Assembly: GCF_000975265.2 (NCBI RefSeq)
Contig: NZ_CP083405.1
Location: 1-64,000 of the forward strand
DNA: 64,000 nucleotides
Source of the DNA: Mycobacterium lepromatosis
Lineage (GTDB): Bacteria; Actinomycetota; Actinomycetes; Mycobacteriales; Mycobacteriaceae
Direction: 5' to 3'
The notes beneath the pieces were generated by a model. It was not told where the DNA came from, did not search any database, and saw nothing but the letters and a program-made list of their open reading frames with translations. Both the position numbers and the translations under genes were made by a program. How positions within the stretch are numbered: the first letter of the stretch is position 1; each line of letters starts with the position of its first letter. Below, in pieces: positions 34,530 through 44,798 of the stretch.

Positions 34530-35445
34530 TTCCAATCTGCTGGCGATCGACATGCAGGCCACCAGTTGAACTGGTGAAAAGTGATGAGCGGCAACTGGTC
34601 AAGCCATTGCGGTATCCAGGAAAAGCACCAGCGCCGTCGAAAGGTTGGATACCCAAACTTTTATTTGAACTACAGAACAGCAGGACAATCACGTCGCGTC
34701 GGTCGAGCTGGGCAAGTTTGGCCGATGACCCCGGTGCAGACCAGCATCACCGCAAGTAACATGGTGTTGACGGCGATAACCAAGATCAACTGCCACGAAT
34801 CGATGTTGACCCAGAGTCTTTTGATCACATCCATCGAGAAAGCCGTGTACACCACCAGCAGGATGGAGCCGCAGTCGACCGCCTTGAACAAGGGCGCATA
34901 GAGAACGACGTCGCAGCGATCCAGGCCGCATCAGCTGGCCGGCCCCGAACGGCAGCAACAGCTGCAGCACAACATCGCGGATTGAAGCACCATCCAGGAG
35001 CGGTACGCCGCTGGTATTCATCATCAGCAGCAGTACCCCAACATTGGGGTCACCACCACGCCCAAGATGTTGGATCAACGGTGCGTTCCTGATGGAGGCT
35101 GAGACGTGGCTCCGTGAGGTCGAAGTAAACTTAATCGAAGTCCGCACCGTCGATGGGGACAGGCACAAAAACAGCCCTTTTGTACAGGTCAATGGTCAGC
35201 ACTGAGGGTACCAACGATCGAACGGCCAACCCAAGAACCATGAAAACTACGAACCTCGCGGCCAGCACCGACCAGGGCAGCCGGCACTGGCGGCCACCGT
35301 GCCAGGGTCTGCTGCAGCGACACCCGGGTGCCGTAGAGGGAAAAGTGTGACTATGACCGCTGTCGTGACGAAAGGCACGGTGCCGGCTGCCTTACCGTGG
35401 GCCAGCGCAGGCCAGCAACTGCTGTGATTGTACCCACTGTCAGTA
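34530..35445 (-). pseudogene. Bile acid:sodium symporter family (YfeH-like) transporter, broken
   Basis: Minus-strand pieces in several frames follow the order of a YfeH-type SBF transporter: YGTRVSLQQTLA near 35315, LYKRAVFV near 35170, KGLFLCLSPSTVRTSIKFTS near 35130-35180, LLPFGAGQLMRPG near 34930, FKAVDCGSILLVVYTAFSMD near 34830-34890, and RRDVIVLLFCSSNKSLGIQP near 34635-34697. Frameshifts separate the pieces and an in-frame stop breaks the N-terminal part (before the SLYGTR motif). M. tuberculosis has no such gene between Rv0038 and Rv0039c, as far as I recall, so it may be an ancestral gene lost there and now decaying here. Confidence 0.8.
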
Positions 35446-35469
35446 AAAATGGTGTCGGCAGAGACCACT

Positions 35470-35847
35470 CTATAACTGATTCAGCACGACGTTCGCAACA
35501 GGGATTTTAACGGCAGGACAGAGTGCAGCTGCGCAGTTCTCTCTGCAACTGGTCGCTGCTACTCGCTGGCGTAACGTGTATCGCGCGCTCTGCCACGAGC
35601 CGGTAACCAGGGTGCCGACAGCACCTGTGACACAAACGGCCATCACTGTCATGGCGGTGTGCGCAGTCACGACCAGGGCCACCACACCACCGGCGGCCAG
35701 CATTATCGCGGCGGCCAACTGCATAGGCGCCATGGCACGTATCGCCAGCTGCGGGGGGTCGACGGTCTGGTTGTGGGTGATTGCCCAGGCTCCGAACACG
35801 GCGGATACTACAGCCGCACAAACGTACAGTGTGCCCGCTATCAACAT
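35470..35847 (-). CDS. Small membrane protein (Rv0039c-like) with altered C terminus
   Basis: The 125-residue product resembles Rv0039c of M. tuberculosis: a signal-anchor-like start MLIAGTLYVCAAVVSAVFGA, a central hydrophobic segment (AAAIMLAAGGVVALVVTAHTAMTV) and VAVCV-type third segment, then SWQSARYTLRQRVAATSC. The M. tuberculosis protein, as I remember it, ends soon after in CTQSCH. Here a near-identical CTLSCR followed by a stop is found in another frame at about 35507, while the main frame runs on for some 13 extra residues. A one- or two-base shift near the end therefore probably replaced the natural tail. No function is known; the gene may be in early decay. Confidence 0.7.
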   Translation of the reverse strand: MLIAGTLYVCAAVVSAVFGAWAITHNQTVDPPQLAIRAMAPMQLAAAIMLAAGGVVALVVTAHTAMTVMAVCVTGAVGTLVTGSWQSARYTLRQRVAATSCRENCAAALCPAVKIPVANVVLNQL

Positions 35848-36057
35848 GGGTCAACAATACGAGTCCACAGGTGAGTTTGCTTACCTGGCTCCCAGTCGGC
35901 TACCCGGCCCGGAGTCGGCGTGGTCGCTAACTCAGTGCGACGGGGTCAATACCAGGTTCGGTAACGGCCGACAATCTGGGTGCCAGGGACAGCAGATTCG
36001 GTGTGGGTGGGTTGGCCTGGCGGCATATCCCAGGCAAAGGGCGCCAGCCCGATAAGC

Positions 36058-36894
36058 CTAACGGGTGCTGAGCTGGGTGAGTGTCGGGGCGGACGCCATG
36101 GGTGAGGACACTCGGAATCCGTTAACGATGGCGTCGATTGCCGGTGCATCGGCGACCGCTTGCGACAGAGCAGTGGTCACAAACAGCGAGACTAGGTATT
36201 TGTCAGGCCCAGAGCTGGCGATGACGTGGCGCCGTGAGGTATTCAGCGTCATATCGTTTTCACGGTATGTACCTTCGATGATTGATGATGGAAAGCCGTC
36301 GAAATCCGCTTGGGAGGCGTTGGTGGTCTGCCACGCGGAGAGTTGCTGCGTGTCAGCGAACCCGTGCGTGATGGCCTCTTTGGGATCGAAGTTGCCGATC
36401 AGGTTGTACACCACTAACTGTGCGTTTGAGGTGTATAGACTATTGCCCAGCCGGTCGGCGATTACCGCGAATGCGTCGGGCACGTTCGGGTCCGGAACCT
36501 GAGTCCAGCGGATGGGCACCGGCAAAGTGATGTCGAGCGCCTTGAAGCCTTGCGGCTTTTGCGCCATCAGCTTGATGTTTTTTGCTTTGAAGTAGTCGCG
36601 CAGCGTCTCAGAAACTGGGGCAGCCACCGCTGGTGGTGTCGGTTCCAGAGCTGCCGGTCCGGGCACCTGCGGGATCGCGACGAACCTGTTGTTGGTGGTG
36701 ATCCCCCCGGGAACGGCTGTTACGCTCTGTACGGGTGGCAGTGATGCTGGCGGGATAACACCGGGAATAGCCGGTGGCGGTGCCGGAGGTGAAGGATCAG
36801 CTGCGGCGGTGCCGCCAGCGAAGACAGTGACACCGATTGCGGTGGCAGCTAGACCCCCTGCGAGCACGCGCCACGTTTGTGTGGACTGAATCAT
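36058..36894 (-). CDS. mtc28: Secreted proline-rich 28-kDa antigen Mtc28 (LpqN/LpqT-related)
   Basis: The 278-residue product starts with a signal peptide ([20 protein letters not shown], then [13 protein letters not shown], cleavage likely after TAAA near 34). A proline-rich stretch follows (about 35-110), then a conserved domain with [20 protein letters not shown] near 145 and a long segment near 195-245 ([35 protein letters not shown]). It corresponds to the M. tuberculosis and M. leprae 28-kDa antigen. The frame is open 57 codons further upstream, but the ATG at 36894 has GGAAGGA about nine bases upstream and gives a proper signal peptide. The gene is divergent from leuS with about 200 bases between starts. 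Confidence 0.92.
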   Translation of the reverse strand: MIQSTQTWRVLAGGLAATAIGVTVFAGGTAAADPSPPAPPPAIPGVIPPASLPPVQSVTAVPGGITTNNRFVAIPQVPGPAALEPTPPAVAAPVSETLRDYFKAKNIKLMAQKPQGFKALDITLPVPIRWTQVPDPNVPDAFAVIADRLGNSLYTSNAQLVVYNLIGNFDPKEAITHGFADTQQLSAWQTTNASQADFDGFPSSIIEGTYRENDMTLNTSRRHVIASSGPDKYLVSLFVTTALSQAVADAPAIDAIVNGFRVSSPMASAPTLTQLSTR

Positions 36895-37092
36895 TTGCGT
36901 TGATCCTTCCCCCATCACCGCACCACGCGGGTACCTGCACCTGTTGTTCGTGGCTGACAGTAACTCGTGGTTAGACACCGCGAACAGGCTAGAAATCGAG
37001 CTGGGATGAAGCCCTGATCGGTGCGCAACGGAACCGATACCAACCTGTGGCCACCCCAGGTCCATAGAAGCAGCCCCTTATACCCTGTTTAC
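36895..37092. promoter_or_regulatory. Divergent promoter region of mtc28 and leuS
   Basis: The 198-base spacer must contain promoters for both genes. A GGAAGGA ribosome-binding site for mtc28 is clear on the minus strand. No strong site precedes the leuS GTG at 37093. I do not see a T-box-like structure and cannot assign -10 boxes with confidence. Confidence 0.5.
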
Positions 37093-40011
37093 GTGACCGA
37101 ACCGCCGACCACTGTCCCTGGGTGCAATTCGGCTGTTGCTCAGACTGACTCTGATGCGACGCGATACCGCTACACCGCGGAGCTGGCGGGCCGGATCGAA
37201 AGCAACTGGCAGGACAACTGGGCGCGGTTGCAAACCTTCAACGTGCCCAACCCTGTAGGCTCGCTAGCACCGCCGGACGGTTCCGTAATTCCCGCCAACA
37301 AGTTGTTCATACAGGACATGTTTCCTTATCCGTCGGGTGACGGATTGCATGTCGGCCATCCACTCGGTTATATCGCTACCGACGTTTACGCTCGATACTT
37401 TCGTATGATCGGCTATAACGTGCTGCACGCGCTAGGGTTCGATTCTTTCGGGTTGCCCGCCGAGCAGTACGCGGTGCAAACCGGGACCCACCCACGCATC
37501 CGAACTGAGGCTAACATCGTTAACTTCCGGCACCAGCTGGGCCGGCTGGGTCTTGGTTACGACAGCCGACGCACCTTCTCGACCACCGATGTCGAATTTT
37601 ACAAGTGGACCCAGTGGATTTTCCTGCAGATCTATAACGCCTGGTTCGACGTCGCAGCTAACAAGGCGCGCCCGATCGCAGAGCTGATTGCCGAATTCGA
37701 TTCCGGCGTGCGCCGCCTTGTTGACGGCCGTGACTGGGCCACGCTGTCGGAGGGGGAGCGGGCCGACGTGATTGACAATTGTCGACTGGTTTACCGAGCG
37801 GACTCGATGGTCAACTGGTGTCCGGGGCTGGGCACGGTATTGGCTAACGAAGAGGTCACCGCCGATGGCCGCAGTGACCGCGGTAACTTCCCAGTATTCC
37901 GGAAACGTTTAAGGCAATGGATGATGCGCATCACCTCCTACGCTGACCGGCTGCTGGACGACCTTGACTTGCTGGACTGGCCGGAGCAAGTCAAAACTAT
38001 GCAGCGCAACTGGATCGGCCGTTCCACCGGAGCGACCGTGCTGTTCTCAGCGATTCTAAACCGCAGCGACGCCACGGTAACCGAAGTCGACATCGAGGTG
38101 TTCACCACCCGGCCTGACACCATGTTTGGCGCCACCTATCTGGTGCTGGCACCTGAGCACCATCTGGTCGACGAACTAGTTGCCACCGTCTGGCCGGACG
38201 GGACAGACCTCCGGTGGACGTATGGCGCTCCCACACCAGGTGCAGCTGTCGCGGCCTACCGCCGTGCAATCATTGCCAAGTCGGACCTCGAGCGCCAGGA
38301 GAGCAAGGAGAAGACTGGCGTCTTCTTGGGTAGATACGCCACCAACCCAGCCAGCGGAAAACCGGTGCCGATCTTCGTTTCCGACTATGTATTGGTCGGG
38401 TACGGCACCGGGGCCGTCATGGCGGTTCCTGGCCATGACCCGCGTGACTGGGATTTCGCCAATAAGTTCCATCTGCCGATCATCAAAGTTATTGCTGGAA
38501 GCGATATTTCGGATGCTGCCTATGTGGGCGATGGTGTGCTGGTAAACTCCGGTTACCTCGATGGTATGGACGTGGCAACAGCCAAAGAGGCCATTACCTC
38601 GCACTTGGAGTCCGAAGGTCGTGGACAAGCTCGCATCGAATTCAAGCTGCGAGACTGGCTTTTCGCTCGGCAGCGGTATTGGGGTGAGCCGTTCCCGATA
38701 GTTTATGACAGTGACGAACGACCGCATGCGCTAGACGAGGCCGCACTGCCGGTTGAGTTGCCCGACGTGCCGTACTATTCGCCGGTGCTATTCGGTCCTG
38801 ATGACGCTGACAGCGAGCCATCACCTCCACTGGCTAAGGCGACCGAGTGGGTGCATGTAGAATTGGATTTGGGGGACGGTTTGAAGCCCTACAGCCGCGA
38901 CACCAATGTCATGCCGCAGTGGGCGGGCAGCTCTTGGTACGAACTGCGTTACACCGATCCACAAAACTCAGAGTTTTTCTGTGCCAAAGAAAACGAGGCC
39001 TATTGGATGGGTCCGCGGCCGACTGAACACGGCATCGACGATCCTGGCGGTGTTGATTTGTACGTCGGAGGCGCCGAACACGCGGTGCTACATCTGTTGT
39101 ATGCGAGGTTTTGGCACAAGGTTCTCTACGATCTGGGTCACGTTAGCTCTCGAGAGCCCTACCGTAGGCTGGTTAACCAGGGTTACATCCAGGCTTTCGC
39201 CTACACTGATGCTCACGGCTCATATGTGCCGGCTAGCCAGGTATTTCAGCGTGGCGACGGGTTTTTCTATCCGGTACCCGACGGTGAGATTGAGGTCTTC
39301 CAAGAGTTTGGGAAAATCGGTAAGAGCTTGAAGAATTCGGTATCACCTGACGAGATCTGCGATGAATACGGCGCGGACACGTTGCGTGTGTATGAAATGT
39401 CGATGGGGCCGTTGGAGGCGTCCCGACCGTGGGCCACGAAGGACGTCGTTGGCGCATATCGTTTCCTTCAGCGGGTGTGGCGACTGGTGGTAGATGAACG
39501 CACTGGCGCAACCCGGGTTGTGGACACGGCAGGGGAGTTGGATACCTACACGTTGCGGGTGTTGCACCGCACCATCGCAGGAGTATCCGAAGACTATGCC
39601 GCACTGCGCAATAACACCGCAACGGCGAAGTTGATCGAGTACACCAACCATCTCACCAAAGAACACCGCGACTTGGTGCCCCGGGCCGCTGTCGAGCCTC
39701 TTGTATTGATGTTGGCGCCGCTGGCCCCGCATCTTGCAGAAGAGCTGTGGCTGCGGCTAGGCCACACCACATCGTTGGCGCACGGCCCGTTTCCTCGGGC
39801 AGATCCCGCCTACCTTATTGACGACACAGTCGAATATCCGGTGCAGGTTAACGGCAAGGTTCGGGGTCGGATAGTGGTTGCCGCTGATGTGGACGACGAT
39901 ACCCTGAAAGCTGTCGCGTTGGCTGACGATAAAGTACAGCAGTTTTTGGCCGGTGCCACACCGCGCAAAGTGATTGTGGTCGCCGGCCGGCTGGTCAGCC
40001 TAGTCGTCTAA
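37093..40011 (+). CDS. leuS: Leucyl-tRNA synthetase
   Basis: LeuRS charges tRNA-Leu. The 972-residue product is a bacterial class I synthetase with the HIGH-type motif [15 protein letters not shown] near 79-93, a connective editing domain including the threonine-rich [19 protein letters not shown] near 338-356 and [18 protein letters not shown] near 438-455, and the KMSKS-type loop [11 protein letters not shown] near 740. The C-terminal anticodon-binding and tail domains are complete, ending [14 protein letters not shown] start at GTG 37093 ([10 protein letters not shown]), as in M. tuberculosis; the 24 further upstream codons look non-coding. The gene is intact. Confidence 0.97.
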   Translation: MTEPPTTVPGCNSAVAQTDSDATRYRYTAELAGRIESNWQDNWARLQTFNVPNPVGSLAPPDGSVIPANKLFIQDMFPYPSGDGLHVGHPLGYIATDVYARYFRMIGYNVLHALGFDSFGLPAEQYAVQTGTHPRIRTEANIVNFRHQLGRLGLGYDSRRTFSTTDVEFYKWTQWIFLQIYNAWFDVAANKARPIAELIAEFDSGVRRLVDGRDWATLSEGERADVIDNCRLVYRADSMVNWCPGLGTVLANEEVTADGRSDRGNFPVFRKRLRQWMMRITSYADRLLDDLDLLDWPEQVKTMQRNWIGRSTGATVLFSAILNRSDATVTEVDIEVFTTRPDTMFGATYLVLAPEHHLVDELVATVWPDGTDLRWTYGAPTPGAAVAAYRRAIIAKSDLERQESKEKTGVFLGRYATNPASGKPVPIFVSDYVLVGYGTGAVMAVPGHDPRDWDFANKFHLPIIKVIAGSDISDAAYVGDGVLVNSGYLDGMDVATAKEAITSHLESEGRGQARIEFKLRDWLFARQRYWGEPFPIVYDSDERPHALDEAALPVELPDVPYYSPVLFGPDDADSEPSPPLAKATEWVHVELDLGDGLKPYSRDTNVMPQWAGSSWYELRYTDPQNSEFFCAKENEAYWMGPRPTEHGIDDPGGVDLYVGGAEHAVLHLLYARFWHKVLYDLGHVSSREPYRRLVNQGYIQAFAYTDAHGSYVPASQVFQRGDGFFYPVPDGEIEVFQEFGKIGKSLKNSVSPDEICDEYGADTLRVYEMSMGPLEASRPWATKDVVGAYRFLQRVWRLVVDERTGATRVVDTAGELDTYTLRVLHRTIAGVSEDYAALRNNTATAKLIEYTNHLTKEHRDLVPRAAVEPLVLMLAPLAPHLAEELWLRLGHTTSLAHGPFPRADPAYLIDDTVEYPVQVNGKVRGRIVVAADVDDDTLKAVALADDKVQQFLAGATPRKVIVVAGRLVSLVV

Positions 40012-41835
40012 AGTCGGTGTTCAATCTGGCAACCATCCGTCAGCGAGTCTAGTCGTTCCCGGGATCTGCGATTGAGCTTCGTTGCTGTGTTGTGGGTGTT
40101 GCGCCGGTGGGATTTGGTGGGTTTGTTCACCGGCCCTCGGCCAGCCGGTGTGCCCCCGGCTGTGTTGGTGCCGTGTTGGTTTCACAGTTCGTCGATGACC
40201 TCGCAGCCGGTGATGACGCGTACGGCGGTGCTCTAGCCTAGGGCAGTACTTGACTTTTTGTGGGGATCGACCGCGGAAGGAAGATAAAAGCCATCCACGG
40301 CGTGATCTGGTGACTTGTGCGCGTGGCGGGCTAACACATCACCAGAAAAGCGCAACTGATCCCCGGCCACCCGCCACACCAGACGCACCCCCAGCATCGC
40401 CAGCTTCGATGTCGCGGCCGGTGACCAACACCAACTACTCGGCGGCCCTTGCAAGCAGCCCACCTACGCCGCGACCAACCCTAAACCACCAACACAACCC
40501 ACACCACCGATCCCCACCACATAACCCACCACACCCCTCAACCACACAAAACCAAACCAGCAAGAAATAACCACCAACAACCAGCACAACCACACCATGA
40601 AATCTAAACGGCACATTGCTGGTCAGGCGGGGCGACGGAGGTTCAACGCCGATTGAACACGATATGTTGTGTCGTGACCATCGGATATGACCGCAGGCTG
40701 GCGGGCAGATCGATGACCCGCACGTCTCCTCCAGAGTATCTGCAGGGCGGATTCTTCTTAATTGGGAGGAAAGTAGTCGACAGCAGACCGAATGTCATGC
40801 CTAGCGATTGGAGTACGGAGGACGTTTGTGACGATCACCGACAAGAATCCTGTTCGGGGACCCCATCCGAGTAAGGCGCTGACGTTTGAACTCGTTAGAC
40901 CGTTCACACACGATGGCCAGCCCGCAGAGGCGTCGAACAACATGAGCAACTCTGCAGCCAACGAGCAGAACCGGGTTCAGCTCAGGCTAGAGCAGACGGC
41001 GCTGCACACCGTCGTGAACTCGATACCAGCCAGCGCAGCCTGGCAGCGGATAGGTTCATCAACGCAGGCACCCCCACCGCCTCGAAAATTCCGTAGTTAG
41101 CCTTGCTAAACGAGCCGGGGTCAAGCTTGAAAAGGAGTCTCCTTCAGTTGCCCGCCGGGACGATCACGCAGATCCAGCAGGGTGGGCAAGCCGGCCATCG
41201 ACGAAATACACACCCCAGTGCCGCATTGGTTTCGATCAATGATCCGCAATTCACCGAACGAGCGGCCCCAATGCCTTAATCCAATCTATGTTAACTCGAG
41301 GTGGTTCTATCCGCGTAACCCGCGTCAGTCAGATTACCCTGGAATTGATCAACGTGTTGGGCGCGGTCCACCGTCACCACGGCGAGCTGATGCAGCGCGG
41401 GGCTACCGCGCCAAGTGCCACACTGGCACAGCCCCTAACAATGCCACCTAGCGGCGGTGCCAAATCTTTCGGCTTCGCGACACTGCACAAGCAGCGGGGT
41501 GCGTAGAAGATCTACCCGTTCGCGCGGAAGTATAGAGTATACCGTACCTGTTTAACTCCATCGATGCCATCGAAGCGCTGCTTAGCCAAATCAATTTAGA
41601 CAAACTTGGGGGCATCAATCGGACAGTCAGCGGCTACAGGACTCAACCGATTGCCACTCATGCCGACGTCGTCACGATGTGTATAACCCTCAATCCGCCG
41701 AATCATCGAAATCACTAGTTTAACACGAAAAATTCGTGCACTGACCTCCCGGGTGCACTGCTAACCCCAATGTGGGGCGCAAAGGTGCACATGAAAAATA
41801 GTGCACAGGATTAACAGAGGTGAGGAAGCGCTTAA
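40012..41835. other. 1.8-kb gene-free stretch between leuS and the ESX-1 locus
   Basis: No intact gene is recognised. About 40483-40597 is a strand-biased tract made almost only of A and C. An open frame at 40828-41100 (GTG start, 90 codons) includes LTFELVRPFT and QLRLEQTALH, which faintly recall the C-terminal segment of EspK (LWFELMKP). A piece near 41330-41500 (LINVLGAVHRHHGELMQRG) could be an ESX-associated helical protein, but the evidence is weak. In M. tuberculosis whiB6 and Rv3863 lie upstream of espE; I see neither. Confidence 0.5.
40483..40597 (+). repeat. A/C-only low-complexity tract
   Basis: About 115 bases consist almost only of A and C with a handful of G and T, giving repeated ACCACC and AACC words. 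The tract has extreme strand asymmetry and no clear tandem period. Confidence 0.85.
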
Positions 41836-42980
41836 ATGTCGATAACCGGAATTTACGATTCGACAATTGGTAATTTCCTGCCTGTTGCTAATGCTTGGAG
41901 AGAGCATTCTCGACCCAAAGATGGTCTTCCATGCTTCTTTATCCATGTTCACGTCAATCGCCACTGTGATCGGGAAGGATGTTCTCGGCTTAGACTGAGC
42001 TAGCAAGGCCGCGGATCATTATTCCACTCAAAATCTCACTAACCAGTTTCGCTCGCAATACGATGAGCCAGCTCGACAAATTAACCAACAATTTTTTCTC
42101 GAATCAGACTAAGGAATTTTCTACCATACGCGACGTCCTGAACCACCTTAAAGTGCATGGTCCAAGGGGCGTGGAGGGCGCTTGTGCTTGGCTGGAGGAC
42201 CATCTTTGGCTCATCGGCGACGCGGCTTCCTACGGCGATCACCAGCCCTGCCTACAGCCTTGTGATGGGGAGCATCGGTAGAGCCGGCTCTAAATTTATT
42301 TGACGATCATGACACTGTCCAAGGTGACCAATCTGCAGGAAGTGCTCGACGAGTTACTATAGATGACAGCTAACTTGCCGAAGAACTTGCTCGACTTGAT
42401 TCTTGGCTTGGTAGATTGGATTGGTAGCTTGATATTCAAAATCCCTGGCGTATTGCCGCTAAATTTCAACATTTCCTAATGATCAGATTAGATCTTTGAG
42501 CTTTCTTAATTCATCCGACACCACTTACCGGGATTCCCATGCTTCCTCAATTTGGAATTCCCGGGTTTTATCATTCCCGGTTTCCCTGGTTTGCCGAACT
42601 TGTCCGACTTATTAAGCAACATGGGCAAGTTGCATTTATGGGGTGACTTCGTTAAATTCCCGACGTCTTAGGTGGAATATCCTGTATGTTCTCGTTGAGT
42701 TTTAACCATCTGATCCCCCTTAACCAGCTGCCAGCGATGAGCCGGCTAACGACAACCCTGGGCAGATGCCGCAACTTAACGGGAGCGGCATTGGCGTGCG
42801 GCTCAGTAGGCAAGCTTCACAAGGGGGCAGCAGGGTATCTGCATCAACGATGACAAGAATGACAGCGATGAAGGAAGTTTTAAAGTGCCGGCGCCGGTAC
42901 AACCGGTGCGGAGTGCACTTCGATGCAGGCGATCGGTAGAGGTGCCACCAGAGAGATTGAGTGCGCGCATCTTTTGACAC
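41836..42980 (+). pseudogene. espE: espE relic (ESX-1 substrate), heavily decayed
   Basis: EspE is an ESX-1 substrate and cell-surface protein. The relic begins at an ATG preceded by GAGGAAG; MSITGIYDSTIGNFLPVANA corresponds to the EspE N terminus. MSQLDKLTNNFFSNQTKEFS then TIRDVLNHLK near 42063-42160 matches the EspE segment around LDKLTGNMISNQAK and TRDVLRAMKK. The Pro/Phe/Gly-rich centre survives as GIPGFYHSRFPWFAEL-type pieces near 42560-42620, and the C-terminal LLSF...VTATMGQLQQL region near 42690-42790. Multiple stops and frameshifts prevent expression. Order espE-espF-espG1-espH is conserved with M. tuberculosis Rv3864-Rv3867. Confidence 0.85.
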
Positions 42981-43069
42981 CATCGGCAATTGCCACGACT
43001 AGTAGGCCAAAACTCTAGCGAGTCAAGACTATAGCGGGTAGAAAACGTACTTAGAGGAGGAGATAACTC

Positions 43070-43385
43070 ATGACAGGAATTCTGAGCGCCATCTCGTCGT
43101 GGTTTCAAACGCGGGGCGGGATACAAAACACCATCTCAGGCGAAGTCAAAACCCCGACCAGGACAGGCACGGGGATACGCCACCAGGTCTTGCAGACGAG
43201 CGGGTCACACCCTTCACAATCCAGTAGTGTGCTGACCATGCTAAAGGCCACCCGCAATCAAGCAGGCAAGAGTATCGCAGGGGTTTCTAACTCGCTTGGC
43301 TCAAAGCCTACTGGAGGCCGCCGACGGCCGCGGACCTGAAACCGATATACGATATATTTCGGAGGCCAGAAACTTGATAAAAGGT
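43070..43385 (+). pseudogene. espF: espF relic (ESX-1 substrate)
   Basis: EspF is a small ESX-1 substrate of the EspC family of about 103 residues. The ATG at 43070 follows a strong AGGAGGAG site. MTGILSAISSWFQT and IQNTISGEVK resemble the EspF start (MTGFLGVVPSFL). LQTSGSHPSQSSSVLTMLKA then TRNQAGKSIAGVSNSLGS resembles its second helix. At about 43310 the frame shifts, so the final part (AADG...TDIRYIS-like) is in another frame. The upstream two-thirds are open for 89 codons, so a truncated peptide is possible, but the C-terminal helix and export motif are lost. Confidence 0.8.
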
Positions 43386-43392
43386 TAATTTG

Positions 43393-44190
43393 GTGACTAT
43401 GTCCGGTCGCGCTGGCCTCGTCAACGATGTGGTTGGCGTCGAGGTGACTACCGACGGTATGTTGGTGGTCACGGACCGATTGTACTTTGCAGATTTCCCT
43501 ACGGAACTCGGGATACGGATCAATGATTCCTCAACAGGAACTACGAGCCGTGGTTTGAAACCAGGTGCAATGTGACCTTGCCTCCCAGAGAATTCTGGAC
43601 GCTAACAGCCAACCTCACCCGACGGTGGCGGCGATGGCAGATATGCCTAGCCGGTCGTACCGGAGGTTGGAGGCTCGTTGGTGACATAGCGATGTTGGTA
43701 ACAACATGGTGCACCTTTGTTGTGTGCTGCAAGTACGACCGCCATATCGTCATCGCAGCGCGCGATGACGATATGCTGATGCTAAGGCTGATTGTTCTAC
43801 AAGTCGGTCAGGCAGACATGGTGATCATTGTGCTTAGCCCCGCAGAGCCCGCAAATGTCCAGTCGCTGATCGGCATCGCCGGAAAACTAACCGAGTACAG
43901 AACCGCAGCCCAGTTGGTTGGGCAAGGTGTCCAACCGAGCCCGGTCTACATCTATGGCGAGATCCTCACGAGCCTGTCTAACAGGTTGGCGATCATCGTT
44001 ACTCAACAACCTCAACCGGTAGGCACGACAACACGCAGACGCAGCTGTAGGGGTGTTCGACTCCGTGCAGGGCAGTTTGGCGTCGCTGCCCCGCCGCGTT
44101 GGTGCCAAACTGTACAGAAGCTTTCTGCCGGGCATTCAGTAAAATTCTACAGATCGCCTTCAACAGCCTTATGGAGCTGCTGCTAACGGG
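43393..44190 (+). pseudogene. espG1: espG1 relic (PE/PPE-specific ESX-1 chaperone)
   Basis: EspG1 binds the PE35/PPE68 pair in the cytosol for ESX-1 export. The relic begins near the ATG at 43399 with GMLVVTDRLYFADFPTELGI, matching EspG1 GMWVIADRLQLVDFPALLGI. After a shift near 43550, the middle fits NSQPHPTVAAMADM, then RHIVIAARDDDMLMLRLIVL near 43740-43800 and SPAEPANVQSLIGIAGKLTE near 43840-43897 match the EspG fold, before more shifts and the end near LMELLL at about 44170. Stops at the first frame end and around 44190, and at least three frameshifts, make it non-functional. Confidence 0.88.
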
Positions 44191-44279
44191 CTCCTGGCTA
44201 TATCGCGCTGACGATACCTCCTTACGGCGGTAACTTCCTTCTCACTTTTCGTGCTACGACTTTAGAAAGGGACTCCACA

Positions 44280-44798
44280 GTGAACCTGACTGGGGATGAC
44301 GACGACGATAATGACTTGGCAACTTTGGATATTTACAGCGCCAATCGCTATTACGAGTCGTCGTGTTTCGACGAGATCGATGGTTATGCGTCAACAAGGT
44401 CGGTGGGCACCGAAGCCGACGATCTAGACGTACTCCAATCTCTGACTAAACCGAAGGAAAAGCTTAAGGTCTCGCTACTCGCGATGACCAACCCCACCAA
44501 GTCGGTGTGGGTGTCGGCACTCATGGACGGTAGAGTCCACCAGGTCGAGCGGATCGACAAATTGACTCGCATTGGCGAAACGAAGCTCGCGGAAGAGGTC
44601 TTTGCCCTTGCCAGCTTGGCTCGGCAGAAGGCGCGAGCCTCCCAGTACACCTACATACTCGACAGCCTCGAAGGCAACGGAGAAAGCACAGACGCCAGAT
44701 GTGAACTGGTAGGGCTGACCTTAAACTTGCCAGCGTCGGAACAGGCTGCCGCAAAAGAAGAGGTGTTCTCCACACTATACTTCGGCAAAAATGATTGA
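44280..44798 (+). CDS. espH: ESX-1 secretion-associated protein EspH
   Basis: EspH is a cytosolic ESX-1 accessory protein that in M. marinum is needed for EspE and EspF export and acts as their chaperone. The 172-residue product has an acidic N terminus (DDDDDNDLATLD), a middle segment TNPTKSVWVSALMDGRVHQV near 78-97, LARQKARASQYTYI near 120 and an end VGLTLNLPASEQAAAKEEVF near 145-164, like Rv3867. The GTG start gives a length close to the family's 183; the far C terminus is shorter. It overlaps eccA1 by eight bases. Notably, the adjacent espE and espF are dead while this frame is intact. Confidence 0.92.
   Translation: MNLTGDDDDDNDLATLDIYSANRYYESSCFDEIDGYASTRSVGTEADDLDVLQSLTKPKEKLKVSLLAMTNPTKSVWVSALMDGRVHQVERIDKLTRIGETKLAEEVFALASLARQKARASQYTYILDSLEGNGESTDARCELVGLTLNLPASEQAAAKEEVFSTLYFGKND

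Noticed and set aside
39310..39345. LeuRS KMSKS motif read as damaged (KIGKS)
   Set aside because: M. tuberculosis LeuRS has the same local sequence as I remember it, so it is a lineage variant and not a defect.
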